From assembly GCA_027036775.1 (NCBI GenBank), contig JALWDS010000005.1, positions 1 through 51,486 on the forward strand: a DNA stretch of 51,486 bases. Direction: 5' to 3'. A model generated the notes under the pieces. That model was given only the letters and a program-made list of their open reading frames with translations, did no database searches and was not told the origin of the DNA. Shown here piece after piece: positions 1 through 9,189 of this stretch. A program made the position numbers and the translations under genes. The stretch's first letter is position 1. Each line of letters begins with the position of its first letter. The stretch is from Archaeoglobaceae archaeon. GTDB taxonomy: Archaea; Halobacteriota; Archaeoglobi; Archaeoglobales; Archaeoglobaceae.

Positions 1-22
1 CCACATCAACAAAAATAGAAAG

Positions 23-33
23 GCATATATATG
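23..33 (+). promoter_or_regulatory. TATA box of the sat-apr operon
   Basis: GCATATATATG lies about 55 bases before the sat start codon, so transcription would begin near 50-55 and leave a short leader. That leader ends in a strong Shine-Dalgarno stretch (GGGGGTGA, about 68-75) just before ATG 81. Inferred from base composition and spacing only. Confidence 0.6.
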
Positions 34-80
34 TTGCCGTTAAAGACGGTATCGGATACGGAGTTAAAGGGGGTGAACGC

Positions 81-1451
81 ATGCCGAAATTTAAGATGCC
101 TCCGCCACATGGTGGCAAACTCGTAGAAAGGGTCGTGGAAAAGAAAGAGGTTGCGGAAAAAATGGCTGCAGGTGCAATAGAATACGAGCTCAAACCGACT
201 GTAGATCCAAAGGGTGTCCCAATAAGGCACGTTTACAGAGAGATCATCTCAGTCTGCTACGGTTTCTTCAGCCCAGTCGAGGGTTCGATGACCTCAACGG
301 ACTTGGAGAGGGTTTTAAAGGAGAGGAGGCTTGACAACGAATGGGTATTCCCATACCCGATTCTCTTCGACATAAGCGACGAAGACTTGAAGGCTTTGAA
401 CGTTAGCGAAGGTGACAGGCTATTGTTGAAGCTTAAGGGACAGCCCTTCGCCGTAATGGACGTTGAGGAAATCTACAAGATCGATCCCAAAGACGTTGCT
501 ACGAGAACCTTTGGAACTCCAGAGAACAATCCGGAAGTCGTAAGACAACCCTTCGACGAGAAGCATCCGGGTTGGATGATATACAGATGCATGCATCCAA
601 ACGTGATAGCTGGAAAGTGGACCATAATAAACCCGCCGAAGTTCAGAGAACCTTACGACAGATTCTGGTTCCCACCGAGAAAGTGCAGAGAGGTTATAAA
701 GAACGAGAAGAAGTGGAGAACCGTAATAGCACACCAGACGAGAAACGTTCCTCACACAGGTCACGAGATGCTTATGAAGTGTGCCGCCTACACTGGAGAT
801 ATAGAGCCTTGCCACGGAATACTGGTAAACGCTATAATAGGAGCTAAGAGGAAGGGTGACTATCCGAACGAGGCGATCTTGGAGGGGCATGAGGCCGTCA
901 ACAAGTATGGATACATCAAGCCTTCAAGACACATGGTCACCTTCACCCTCTGGGACATGAGATACGGGAATCCAATCGAATCACTCCTGCACGGTATAAT
1001 CAGGCAGAACATGGGATGCACACATCACATGTTCGGAAGGGATCACGCTGCAGTTGGTGAATACTACGACAAGTTCGCAACTCAGATACTCTGGAGTGAG
1101 GGAATCCCAAGCTTTGGATTTGAGGCACCACCGAACGAAGTGGACTACGGCCTGAAGATAATACCGCAGAACATGGCTGAGTTCTGGTATTGCCCGATAT
1201 GTGGAGAAATAGCTTACAGCGAGAACTGTGGCCACACGGATGCAAAGCAGAAGTTCAGTGGATCATTCCTCAGAGGAATGGTTGCGGAAGGTGTTATGCC
1301 TCCAAAGGTCGTCATGAGGCCGGAGGTTTACAAAGCCATAGTGAAGTGGTGGAAGGTCTTCAACTACCCGTTCGTGAACAACAAATACTTGGAATACATA
1401 AACAAGGAGCTTGAAGTTGATTTAGAGCCGATGGAGATACCTAAGGCGTGA
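81..1451 (+). CDS. sat: Sulfate adenylyltransferase (ATP sulfurylase)
   Basis: Cytoplasmic enzyme that activates sulfate with ATP to give adenosine 5'-phosphosulfate (APS) and pyrophosphate, the first step of dissimilatory sulfate reduction. The 456-residue protein has the family signatures HQTRNVPHTGHE (about 218-230, the QXRN and HXGH nucleotide-binding motifs) and, near the C-terminus, CPICGEIAYSENCGH (about 371-385), the cysteine/histidine cluster that binds zinc in ATP sulfurylases of this type. Length matches the Archaeoglobus enzyme. ATG 81 is preceded by GGGGGTGA. It is the first gene of a + strand operon with orf2, aprB and aprA, the order known from A. fulgidus. Confidence 0.97.
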   Translation: MPKFKMPPPHGGKLVERVVEKKEVAEKMAAGAIEYELKPTVDPKGVPIRHVYREIISVCYGFFSPVEGSMTSTDLERVLKERRLDNEWVFPYPILFDISDEDLKALNVSEGDRLLLKLKGQPFAVMDVEEIYKIDPKDVATRTFGTPENNPEVVRQPFDEKHPGWMIYRCMHPNVIAGKWTIINPPKFREPYDRFWFPPRKCREVIKNEKKWRTVIAHQTRNVPHTGHEMLMKCAAYTGDIEPCHGILVNAIIGAKRKGDYPNEAILEGHEAVNKYGYIKPSRHMVTFTLWDMRYGNPIESLLHGIIRQNMGCTHHMFGRDHAAVGEYYDKFATQILWSEGIPSFGFEAPPNEVDYGLKIIPQNMAEFWYCPICGEIAYSENCGHTDAKQKFSGSFLRGMVAEGVMPPKVVMRPEVYKAIVKWWKVFNYPFVNNKYLEYINKELEVDLEPMEIPKA

Positions 1452-1461
1452 GGTGGTTGAA

Positions 1462-1809
1462 ATGCCACACTACATAGGTATTATTTTGGACGATAAGAGA
1501 TACGAACAGATAAAGGGGACCGAGCTTGAGAACAAGATACAGTACATCTTCGGTGGAACTTTAAAGATGCTCGTAGTCGAGGTTCCAGAGGACAAGAGCG
1601 AAAAGATTCTCAAGGCCTTCGATAGAGCGAGGATTGACTCGAGAGGATTCATAGAGGACTTGCCAGTTGCCTTCAAGAGAGCACTGTTCGAGGAGATAGC
1701 AAAGGCCAAGTCTCTGGACGTAATAGACAAGGTTCTCGAGAGACTGCCAGAAATTCAGGAGTTGGCCAAAAAAGAAGAGGAATATATACCTCCTCCAGAG
1801 ATCGAATAA
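1462..1809 (+). CDS. Conserved small protein between sat and aprB (orf2)
   Basis: A 115-residue protein lying 10 bases after sat. ATG 1462 is preferred over GTG 1453 because GAGGTGG sits at the right distance before it, and the same RBS precedes aprB and aprA. The N-terminal half looks like a small alpha/beta fold (HYIGIILDD, then MLVVEVPED); the C-terminal half is helical and charged and ends in a Glu/Pro tail. No catalytic motif or membrane segment is seen. A homologous reading frame occupies the same place in the A. fulgidus sat-apr operon, so a role linked to Sat or APS reductase is likely, but the function is not known. Confidence 0.85.
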   Translation: MPHYIGIILDDKRYEQIKGTELENKIQYIFGGTLKMLVVEVPEDKSEKILKAFDRARIDSRGFIEDLPVAFKRALFEEIAKAKSLDVIDKVLERLPEIQELAKKEEEYIPPPEIE

Positions 1810-1892
1810 AATCGTAAAATTTTTAAATTTTTTTGGGTATGAGGGGTCGGAAAGTCTGGAATTTGAAAATTTTGAAAGTGGAGGTGGTTTGA
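1810..1892 (+). other. T-rich spacer between orf2 and aprB
   Basis: The 83-base gap holds a run AAAATTTTTAAATTTTTTT around 1816-1835 and then the aprB ribosome-binding site. The T-rich run could attenuate transcription, separating sat-orf2 from aprBA, or the TTTAAA within it could serve as an internal TATA element. Sequence alone does not decide. Confidence 0.35.
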
Positions 1893-2345
1893 ATGCCAAG
1901 TTACGTAAACCCGGACAAGTGTGACGGTTGTAAGGCTTTGGAGAGAACCGCATGCCAATACATCTGCCCCAACGACCTAATGGTTTTGGACAAGGAGCAG
2001 ATGAAAGCATACAACCAGGAGCCAGACATGTGCTGGGAGTGCTACAGCTGTGTCAAAATCTGCCCGCAGGGTGCAATTGACATGAGAGGTTACGTAGACT
2101 TCGTTCCGTTGGGTGCACAGTGTGTGCCAATGAGAGGTACTGATGCAATTATGTGGACTATCAAGTTCAGAAACGGTAAGATACTGAGGTTCAAGTTCCC
2201 AATCAGAACAACACCATGGGGTTCGATCCAGCCCTTCGAGGGATTCCCAGAGCCGAAGGTTGAGGATTTGAAGAACGAGCTGTTGGCTGGTGAGCCTCAG
2301 ATTCTCGACATGGATAAGTTGCCCGAGGTTAAGAAGAAGGCGTAA
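1893..2345 (+). CDS. aprB: APS reductase, beta (iron-sulfur) subunit
   Basis: Electron-transfer subunit of adenylylsulfate reductase, which reduces APS to sulfite and AMP. The 150-residue protein has two ferredoxin-like cysteine sets: the first with CDGC and, after the insertion typical of AprB, CQYIC (residues about 10-31); the second is CWECYSCVKICP (about 47-58). These bind two [4Fe-4S] clusters. The C-terminal part lacks cysteine motifs beyond a single Cys and corresponds to the tail that wraps around AprA in known structures. It lies 16 bases before aprA, and its RBS, GGAGGTGGTTTGA, is nearly identical to that of aprA. Confidence 0.97.
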   Translation: MPSYVNPDKCDGCKALERTACQYICPNDLMVLDKEQMKAYNQEPDMCWECYSCVKICPQGAIDMRGYVDFVPLGAQCVPMRGTDAIMWTIKFRNGKILRFKFPIRTTPWGSIQPFEGFPEPKVEDLKNELLAGEPQILDMDKLPEVKKKA

Positions 2346-2361
2346 TCTGGGGGTGGTTTGA

Positions 2362-4302
2362 ATGGCGGTTGAGGTGTATAAGAATATAGAAACTTATAAG
2401 CCAGAGGATGTAGAGGATGTTACAGTAGAGACGGACATATTGATCATCGGCGGTGGATTCTCGGGCTGTGGTGCTGCATACGAGGCAGCGTACTGGGCCA
2501 AGGCTGCTGGTTTGAAAGTTACCTTGGTTGAGAAGGCGGCAATCGAGAGGAGCGGTGCTGTCGCTCAGGGTCTGTCAGCTATCAACACATACCTCGGTCT
2601 ATCAGGCAGAGCACAGCAGGTCGGTGACAAGCCGAACACGATCGAGGACTACGTTAGATACGTTACGCTCGACATGATGGGTATCGCAAGAGAAGACTTG
2701 GTAGCGGACTACGCAAGACACGTAGATGGAACGGTTCACCTCTTCGAGAAGTGGGGATTACCAATCTGGAAGGACGAGAACGGTAAGTACGTCAGAGAGG
2801 GTAGATGGCAGGTCATGATTCACGGTGAGTCCTACAAGCCGATAATAGCTGAAGCTGCAAAGATGGCTTTGGGTGAGGAGAACATAATCGAGAGGGTTTT
2901 CGTCACACACCTACTGCTCGACAAGAACGACCCACAAAGGGTTGCCGGTGCCGTTGGATTTAGTGTGAGAGAGCCGAAGTTCTACATATTTAAGGCCAAG
3001 GCCGTAATACTGGCCACTGGAGGTGCGACCCTACTGTTCAGACCGAGAAGCACGGGAGAGGGTATGGGTAGAATATGGTACGCGGTGTTCAACACTGGTA
3101 GCGGTTACGCAATGGCCATCGAGGCTGGTGCACACACGTGCCAGATGGAGCACAGATTCATACCAGCAAGATTCAAGGACGGTTACGGTCCAGTCGGTGC
3201 ATGGTTCCTGCTGTTCAAGTCAGTGGCTACGAACGCATACGACGAGGTTTACATCGAGAAGAAGGAGACGATAGCCAAATACAAGCCATACGCAGATGCG
3301 GTCCCAACGCCAACGCCATTGAGAAACCACCAGATGCTTGAAGAACTCGTAAACGGTAGGGGACCGATACTCATGAGGACGGAGTGGGCCATCAAGAAGT
3401 TGCAGGAGGAGGGTAAGGACCTCAAGAAGCTCATAGAGGAAGCATGGGAGGACTTCCTTGACATGACAGTTTCACAGGCACTGCTCTGGGCTGCCTTGAA
3501 CATCGAGCCAGAGAAGGTTCCATCCGAGATCATGACCGCAGAGCCATACATGATGGGTTCACACTCGGGCTGTGCTGGTCTCTGGGTATGTGGGCCAGAG
3601 GACCTGATGCCAGAGGAATACAAGAAGCTCTTCCCGTTCTGCTACAACAGAATGACGACTATCAAGGGTCTGTTCGCCGTTGGAGACTGCAGTGGTGCTA
3701 ACCCGCACAAGTTCTCAAGCGGTTCGTTCACAGAAGGAAGAATCGCAGGTAAGGCTGCGGTAAGATACATCGTAGAACAACAGCCGAACCCGGAGATCGA
3801 TGAGGCTAAGGTTCAGGAGTTGAAGAAGAAGATATTCCAGCCGATGGTAACATACGAGCAGTTCAAGAACGCGTCAACGAGAGAAGATGTTAACCCGAAC
3901 TACCTCTTCCCCAAGCAGGCACTCTGGAGACTACAGAAGATAATGGACGAATACGCAGCTGGTGCAACAATGTGGTACAGAACTAACGAGAGAATGCTCA
4001 AGATCGCATTGGAGAGGTTGCAGATGCTCAAGGAGGACATGGAGAAGCTTGCAGCAAGGAACCTCCACGAGCTAATGAGGTGCTGGGAGATGTGGCACAG
4101 AGTCATCGTAGCTGAGGCACACGTCCAGCACATGCTCTTCAGACAAGAGACAAGATGGCCCGGCTACTACTACAGGATGGACTACCCGGACATAGACGAC
4201 GAGAACTGGAAGTGCTTCGTAGTTGGCAGGAGGAACCCAGAGACTGGCGAGTGGGAGTTGCAGAAGGTTCCATACATACAGATCGTCGACTGGCAACTCT
4301 AA
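2362..4302 (+). CDS. aprA: APS reductase, alpha (FAD) subunit
   Basis: Catalytic subunit of APS reductase: it binds FAD and APS and releases sulfite and AMP in the cytoplasm. The 646-residue length is normal for AprA. A dinucleotide-binding motif near residues 26-50 (DILIIGGGFSGCGAA) marks the FAD domain of the fumarate reductase/AprA family, and the second FAD-contact region ends in TIKGLFAVGDCSG (about 432-444), as in that family. The start is fixed by GGGGGTGGTTTGA before ATG 2362. Codon choice is strongly uniform, which suggests high expression. A T-run follows the stop codon. Confidence 0.97.
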   Translation: MAVEVYKNIETYKPEDVEDVTVETDILIIGGGFSGCGAAYEAAYWAKAAGLKVTLVEKAAIERSGAVAQGLSAINTYLGLSGRAQQVGDKPNTIEDYVRYVTLDMMGIAREDLVADYARHVDGTVHLFEKWGLPIWKDENGKYVREGRWQVMIHGESYKPIIAEAAKMALGEENIIERVFVTHLLLDKNDPQRVAGAVGFSVREPKFYIFKAKAVILATGGATLLFRPRSTGEGMGRIWYAVFNTGSGYAMAIEAGAHTCQMEHRFIPARFKDGYGPVGAWFLLFKSVATNAYDEVYIEKKETIAKYKPYADAVPTPTPLRNHQMLEELVNGRGPILMRTEWAIKKLQEEGKDLKKLIEEAWEDFLDMTVSQALLWAALNIEPEKVPSEIMTAEPYMMGSHSGCAGLWVCGPEDLMPEEYKKLFPFCYNRMTTIKGLFAVGDCSGANPHKFSSGSFTEGRIAGKAAVRYIVEQQPNPEIDEAKVQELKKKIFQPMVTYEQFKNASTREDVNPNYLFPKQALWRLQKIMDEYAAGATMWYRTNERMLKIALERLQMLKEDMEKLAARNLHELMRCWEMWHRVIVAEAHVQHMLFRQETRWPGYYYRMDYPDIDDENWKCFVVGRRNPETGEWELQKVPYIQIVDWQL

Positions 4303-4320
4303 ACTTTTTTATTTTTGCTT
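4303..4320 (+). terminator. T-rich terminator after aprA
   Basis: Directly after the aprA stop the sequence reads ACTTTTTTTATTTTTGC with no hairpin, the usual intrinsic termination signal in euryarchaea. It would end the sat-aprBA transcript before the qmo promoter. Confidence 0.6.
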
Positions 4321-4355
4321 CTCCACCTCTTTTCTGCAAATAATAAATAGTAATT

Positions 4356-4364
4356 CTTTTAAAC
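4356..4364 (+). promoter_or_regulatory. Candidate TATA box of the qmo operon
   Basis: CTTTTAAAC lies about 45 bases before the qmoA ATG, downstream of the aprA terminator. A start about 25 bases further on would leave a leader of about 20 bases containing the RBS GAGAGGGG (around 4393-4400). Positional inference. Confidence 0.4.
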
Positions 4365-4405
4365 TACCATGCCAACCAGCTTAGAGCTTGTAGAGAGGGG
4401 TTAGT

Positions 4406-5632
4406 ATGAACGTCGACATCTTGGTTATCGGTGGTGGTGTTTCTGGCTTAACTGCAGCGGTGGAGGCAGCCGAAACCGGATACAGCGTGGCTCTTGTGGA
4501 GAAAAACCCCTACTTGGGGGGTAGGGTAACCCAGCTGACGAAATACTTCCCAAAGATGTGTCCACCGTACTGCGGATTGGAAATATTCTTAAAGAGATTG
4601 AAGAACTGCGAAAATCTGAAGGTTCTAACCAACGCAAGGGTTAAGAGGGTTGAAGGTGTTGCAGGGAACTTCAACGTCTTCGTAGAGGTGACACCGAGGT
4701 TCGTCAACGAGAACTGCACCGCATGCGGGGAATGCGAGAAGGTCTGTCCAATGGAGAGGTCAAACGACTTCAACTTCGGAATGGATAAAACGAAAGCCAT
4801 ATACCTCCCTCACGAGATGGCGTATCCTCCGATATACGTGATAGATCCAAATGCATGCAACAAGTGCGGGGAGTGCGTTAAGGTCTGCAGATACGACGCC
4901 ATAAACTTGGACGAACAACCGCAGGAGATCACGATAAACGCAAAGGCGATAATTGTAGCAACCGGTTGGAATCCCTACGACGCGACGAAGCTTGAAACTT
5001 TGGGCTTTGGAGTCTATCCCAACGTGATAACCAACATGATGATGGAGAGGATGGTCTCTCCAAACGGTCCTACCAATGGAAAAATCGTGAGACCTTCCGA
5101 TGGGAAAGAGCCTAAGGTGGTTGCGTTTGCTCAGTGTGCTGGTTCAAGAGACGAAAACCATCTGCCCTACTGCTCAGCCATTTGCTGTTTGGCGAGTATG
5201 AAGCACGCCCTATACATCAGAGAACAGATACCGGACTCAAAGGTTTACGTATTCTACATAGATAGGAGGGCCTACGGAAGGTATGAGGACTTCTTCAAGA
5301 AGGTAGATCAGGATGAGAACGTCGTTTTCATCAGGGGCAAGGTTGCAAAGGTCGAAGAGGGTAGTAACGGAAACTTGATCGTTCACGCCGAGGATACAGA
5401 AACTGGTAGGAAGGTTCAGATGGAGGTTGAGTTGTTGGTCTTGGCAACTGGAATGCAACCAACAACCGCTTTGGAGAAGATAGAGGGATTGGAATACGAC
5501 GACTATGGATTCGTAGTCGAAAGGGAGGGGATAATACCGTGTGGAGTTGCAAGGATGCCAGCTGACGTTGCATCGAGCAATAGAGACGCTACTGGAGCGG
5601 TAATTAAGGCTATCCAAGTCGTTAGGGGGTGA
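4406..5632 (+). CDS. qmoA: Quinone-interacting oxidoreductase subunit A
   Basis: HdrA-like flavoprotein of the QmoABC complex, which carries electrons from menaquinol to APS reductase at the cytoplasmic face. The 408-residue protein opens with an FAD-binding motif (DILVIGGGVSGLTAA, residues 4-18) and has an embedded ferredoxin-like region with CTACGECEKVCP (about 105-116) and CNKCGECVKVCR (about 151-162). A second nucleotide-binding stretch follows near residue 178 (AIIVATGWNPYDATK). It ends 5 bases before qmoB, which is a longer relative of the same flavoprotein family. Confidence 0.94.
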   Translation: MNVDILVIGGGVSGLTAAVEAAETGYSVALVEKNPYLGGRVTQLTKYFPKMCPPYCGLEIFLKRLKNCENLKVLTNARVKRVEGVAGNFNVFVEVTPRFVNENCTACGECEKVCPMERSNDFNFGMDKTKAIYLPHEMAYPPIYVIDPNACNKCGECVKVCRYDAINLDEQPQEITINAKAIIVATGWNPYDATKLETLGFGVYPNVITNMMMERMVSPNGPTNGKIVRPSDGKEPKVVAFAQCAGSRDENHLPYCSAICCLASMKHALYIREQIPDSKVYVFYIDRRAYGRYEDFFKKVDQDENVVFIRGKVAKVEEGSNGNLIVHAEDTETGRKVQMEVELLVLATGMQPTTALEKIEGLEYDDYGFVVEREGIIPCGVARMPADVASSNRDATGAVIKAIQVVRG

Positions 5633-5637
5633 TTTAA

Positions 5638-7860
5638 ATGGAGAAGAATTTGGGTGTTTACATCTGCACGGGTTGTGGTATAGACAAGCTCGACATCGAG
5701 AAGATCAAGGGTGTTGTCGAAAACGAGTTTAAGATCACTCCAAAGGTTCACCAAGCTCTGTGTAGCAGAGACGGGGTGGAGCTCATTAAGAAGGACATCG
5801 AAGGTGGAGTTAACGCTGTTGTCATCTGTGCCTGTTCTCCAAGGGTTAAGCAGGACGTTTTCAACTTCGGCAAGGATGTGATAACGGTCAGGGTCAACTT
5901 GAGAGAGGATGTCGTGTGGAGTCACGATATCGACGAGCACGCTCAAGAGTTGGCCGAGGATTACGTTAGAATGGGTATAGTTCAAGCTCAAAAGACGGAA
6001 CTGCCAGAGCCATATATTGAGGAAACATCAAAAGACATACTGGTTGTCGGAGGAGGAGTTACAGGTTTGACTGCAGCTTTAGAGTGTGCGAAGGCTGGCT
6101 ACAAGGTTTACCTCGTTGAAAAGGAGAACGAATTGGGTGGATGGGTGAAGAAGTTCAAGAGCATACTCCCGGGCAAGTTCCCGTATAGAGAGCCTGTCGA
6201 TGCAGAATCCTACATAAACGAGAAGGTTAAGGAGGTAACGAACAACGAAAACATAACGGTCTATACGTCAACGAGGATAAAATCGATCTCGGGACAACCC
6301 GGAATGTTCAACGTCGTTGTGGATAGGGAGGGTAACGAAGAGACCTTTAAAGTGGGTGCCATAATAGTTGCAACTGGATGGAAGCCATACGATGCAACCA
6401 AGCTTTCGCACTTGGGTTACGGTTTGGACGGGGTCGTTACCAACATAGAGCTCGAACGTATGTTGAAAGATGGAAAGCTTGAGTTCAACGGAAGGAAGGT
6501 GAAGGATGTCGCTTTTATACTCTGTGCTGGACAGAGGGACGAAAACCACATACCTTACTGCTCCACCGTTTGTTGTCTAACGTCTCTAAGGCAGGCTTTG
6601 AACATAAGAGAGCTAAACAAAGACTCGAACGTTTACGTGTTCTACAAGGACTTGAGGACGGTCGGAATATACGAGGACTTCTACAAATACGCCCAGCAGG
6701 ACGAGGGGATATACCTCACCAAAGCTGAGATAAAGAGCATAAAGCAGAACGGAGACAAGATAAGGGTCGAAGTTACAAACACCCTGTTGGGCGAGGATAT
6801 AGCGGTCGATGTGGACATGGTCGTCCTTGTTACGGGAATGCTCTCATCGATGTATGGGCTCTACACGGTCAAGGAGGAGTATCCAGATGAGGGAGAACCA
6901 CCCTATTCGCACATAAAACCAGCTGTCCCGAAGGAGATCGCTTTTGAGAACAGAGACAAGGAGTGGATTTTGAACCTGCAGTACAGACAGGGCCCAGAAC
7001 TTCCAACTTTGAAGTATGCGTTCCCGGATTCTCACTACATATGCTTCCCCTACGAGAGTAGGAGGACCGGAATTTATCCTGCGGGTTGCGTAAGGGCTCC
7101 GATGACCGTGAGGGACTGCGAATTGGATGCGAGAGGTGCAGCTTTGAAGGCCATTCAGACCGTAGAGTTGGTTGCCAAGGGTGCGACGATATTCCCGAGA
7201 ACTGGCGATATAGACTACCCGCAGTTCTTCCTGCAGAGGTGCACTCAGTGTAAGAGGTGCACCGAAGAATGTCCGTTCGGAGCTTTGGATGAGGACGAAA
7301 AGGGAACGCCACAACCCAATCCGCTTAGATGTAGGAGATGCGGTATCTGCTTCGGTGCTTGTCCAGAGAAGATAATATCGTTCAAGCAGTACAGCGTTGA
7401 CATGATATCCTCGATGATAAAGGCAATGTCAGTTCCAAGCGACGAGGGCAAGCTGAGAATACTCGTCTTCGCATGCGAGAACGACGCCTATCCTGCAATA
7501 GACATGGCTGCGAAGAACGGATTGAAGTTCAGTCCGCTCGTCAGAATAATACCCGTTAGGTGTTTGGGTAGTGTAAACGTCGTTTTCATAGCTGACGCAA
7601 TGTCTAAAGGTGTTGACGGTGTTCTAATGCTCGGATGCAAGTTCGGAGAAGATTATCAGTGCCACTTCATAAGAGGTTCCGAATTGGCAAACAGAAGGAT
7701 GGAGAATGTCAAGGAAACTTTGAACAGGCTCTTCATTGAGCCTGAGAGGGTTAAGATTGAGCAGGTTGAGATATCCGACTGGGAGAGGATACCGGAGATA
7801 ATAAACGGGTTCGTTGAGGAGATAAAGAAGATCGGACCCAACCCATACAAGGGCTTCTAA
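5638..7860 (+). CDS. qmoB: Quinone-interacting oxidoreductase subunit B
   Basis: Second HdrA-like flavoprotein of Qmo, 740 residues. A short N-terminal region (about 1-130, with CTGCG at 11-15) is followed by an FAD domain (DILVVGGGVTGLTAA, about 129-143), then a dicluster ferredoxin region (CTQCKRCTEECP and CRRCGICFGACP, about 535-580), and finally an MvhD/FlpD-type domain (about 600-725) that binds a [2Fe-2S] cluster in hydrogenase-linked Hdr complexes. The combination of HdrA and MvhD parts is diagnostic for QmoB. The related regions in qmoA and qmoB (CAGSRDENHLPYC and CAGQRDENHIPYC) show that the two genes arose by duplication. Confidence 0.95.
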   Translation: MEKNLGVYICTGCGIDKLDIEKIKGVVENEFKITPKVHQALCSRDGVELIKKDIEGGVNAVVICACSPRVKQDVFNFGKDVITVRVNLREDVVWSHDIDEHAQELAEDYVRMGIVQAQKTELPEPYIEETSKDILVVGGGVTGLTAALECAKAGYKVYLVEKENELGGWVKKFKSILPGKFPYREPVDAESYINEKVKEVTNNENITVYTSTRIKSISGQPGMFNVVVDREGNEETFKVGAIIVATGWKPYDATKLSHLGYGLDGVVTNIELERMLKDGKLEFNGRKVKDVAFILCAGQRDENHIPYCSTVCCLTSLRQALNIRELNKDSNVYVFYKDLRTVGIYEDFYKYAQQDEGIYLTKAEIKSIKQNGDKIRVEVTNTLLGEDIAVDVDMVVLVTGMLSSMYGLYTVKEEYPDEGEPPYSHIKPAVPKEIAFENRDKEWILNLQYRQGPELPTLKYAFPDSHYICFPYESRRTGIYPAGCVRAPMTVRDCELDARGAALKAIQTVELVAKGATIFPRTGDIDYPQFFLQRCTQCKRCTEECPFGALDEDEKGTPQPNPLRCRRCGICFGACPEKIISFKQYSVDMISSMIKAMSVPSDEGKLRILVFACENDAYPAIDMAAKNGLKFSPLVRIIPVRCLGSVNVVFIADAMSKGVDGVLMLGCKFGEDYQCHFIRGSELANRRMENVKETLNRLFIEPERVKIEQVEISDWERIPEIINGFVEEIKKIGPNPYKGF

Positions 7861-7886
7861 CCTTTTTATTTTAAGGGGGTGAGCGT
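7861..7886 (+). other. T-run and strong RBS between qmoB and qmoC
   Basis: CCTTTTTATTTTAA is followed at once by GGGGGTGA, 4 bases before the qmoC ATG. The T-run could reduce read-through into qmoC; the RBS would favour strong translation of what passes. Weak evidence for either effect. Confidence 0.3.
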
Positions 7887-9161
7887 ATGGGTGGTGTGAA
7901 TGTCGATCCGAACTTTGCGAGGGAGATAATAGCTTTGGGCGGGAAGGATTTGAGGAAGTGCATGCAGTGTGCGAACTGCAGTGTCGTATGTCCCTTAAGC
8001 CCGGAAGACGATCCTTTTCCAAGGAAGGAGATGATCTGGGCTGGTTGGGGTTTGAAGGAGAGGCTTCTGAAAGACCCGAACGTCTGGCTTTGCTACAACT
8101 GTGCGGACTGCTCAGCTTACTGCCCAAGGGATGCAAAACCCGGACAGGTTATGAACGCAATTAGGGCGAGAGTTATATCGGAGTTTGCATGGCCCAAGTT
8201 CGTAGGGAAGGTCTTAAACAGGTCGTGGGGATTTCCGATATTCGTCATAATAGTCCCAGCAATAGTCTTACTATCACTAATATACTGGGCGAATCCCGGA
8301 ATATTCGCTGGCCAGTTGCCGAGTGGAACGATAGAGACGAGCAAGCTGATAAGCACGACAAACGTTGAAATTGCCGGTTTCATCTTGGGTGGATTCGCCC
8401 TTCTCATCGGTCTCATAGGGATGTGGAGATACTGGTTGGCCATAACCGATGGAGGCGGAATGGAGTTTACGGTGAAACCGCTTGAGAACGCGGAGCTTGA
8501 GATAAAAGGAAAACCCGGATTCATGGGTCTCTACTTCTTTGAAGCGTTCTTCTTCGTTTTGAGAGACATACTTTATCACAACTGGTTCAAGATATGTGAA
8601 GCCAACAAGCCGAGATTTCCAGCGCACCTCCTGATATTCTACGGTTTCATCGGTGCTGCGATAGCGACCTTAGGTGCGATACTCGGATTGGGTCACATAC
8701 TCGAATTCAGGTTGCCGATAAGCTTGGGCTACTACCCATTACCGTGGCCTTGGGAACTTCTATACGCTAAGGAGATCGATCCGATGTTTCTAATTGCCTC
8801 AGGATTCAAGCTGATCGGAATACTCGCGGGTTTGGCTATAATACTTGGAAGCGGAGTTGCTATATGGAACAGGCTATTCAACAAGAAAACGAAGGAGTTC
8901 GGTAGCTACTACGACTGGTTCTTCCTTCTAGTTGTGTTCTTCGTCGGCGTGACGGGATACGGTGTCATAATAGCGAGAGCGTTGGAGAGCACGGCAACCT
9001 ACTGGATATACCTCGTGCACCTCTACTTCGTCTTCATGCTGTTGGTTTACGCACCGTATTCGAAGTTCGCACACATGCTCTACAGGACGGTTGCAATGAT
9101 ATACGCTTGGACGAGGGATAGGTATCCGAAAACTCCAAAATACTTCTGGGAAGCTTGGTAA
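7887..9161 (+). CDS. qmoC: Quinone-interacting oxidoreductase, membrane subunit C
   Basis: Membrane anchor of Qmo, a natural fusion of an HdrC-like ferredoxin part and an HdrE-like cytochrome b part. N-terminal cysteines CMQCANCSVVCP (about 28-39) and CYNCADCSAYCP (about 70-81) bind two [4Fe-4S] clusters. From about residue 110 several hydrophobic helices follow (for example FPIFVIIVPAIVLLSLIYW split over about 115-135, and helices around 250-290, 310-330 and 345-390). Histidines in the membrane part (HLLIFYG, GLGHIL, VHLYFVFMLL) are candidate heme b ligands. It would take electrons from menaquinol and pass them to QmoAB. It ends in a T-rich convergent gap. Confidence 0.94.
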   Translation: MGGVNVDPNFAREIIALGGKDLRKCMQCANCSVVCPLSPEDDPFPRKEMIWAGWGLKERLLKDPNVWLCYNCADCSAYCPRDAKPGQVMNAIRARVISEFAWPKFVGKVLNRSWGFPIFVIIVPAIVLLSLIYWANPGIFAGQLPSGTIETSKLISTTNVEIAGFILGGFALLIGLIGMWRYWLAITDGGGMEFTVKPLENAELEIKGKPGFMGLYFFEAFFFVLRDILYHNWFKICEANKPRFPAHLLIFYGFIGAAIATLGAILGLGHILEFRLPISLGYYPLPWPWELLYAKEIDPMFLIASGFKLIGILAGLAIILGSGVAIWNRLFNKKTKEFGSYYDWFFLLVVFFVGVTGYGVIIARALESTATYWIYLVHLYFVFMLLVYAPYSKFAHMLYRTVAMIYAWTRDRYPKTPKYFWEAW

Positions 9162-9189
9162 TTTTTTAATTTTTTAATTCAATTTTCAA
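9162..9189. terminator. Bidirectional AT-rich terminator
   Basis: The 28-base gap between convergent qmoC and the KaiC-like gene is made almost only of A/T, with T-runs on both strands (ATTTTTTAATTTTTTAATTC). It would stop transcription from both sides. It is the only convergent junction in the window with real space between the genes. Confidence 0.6.
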
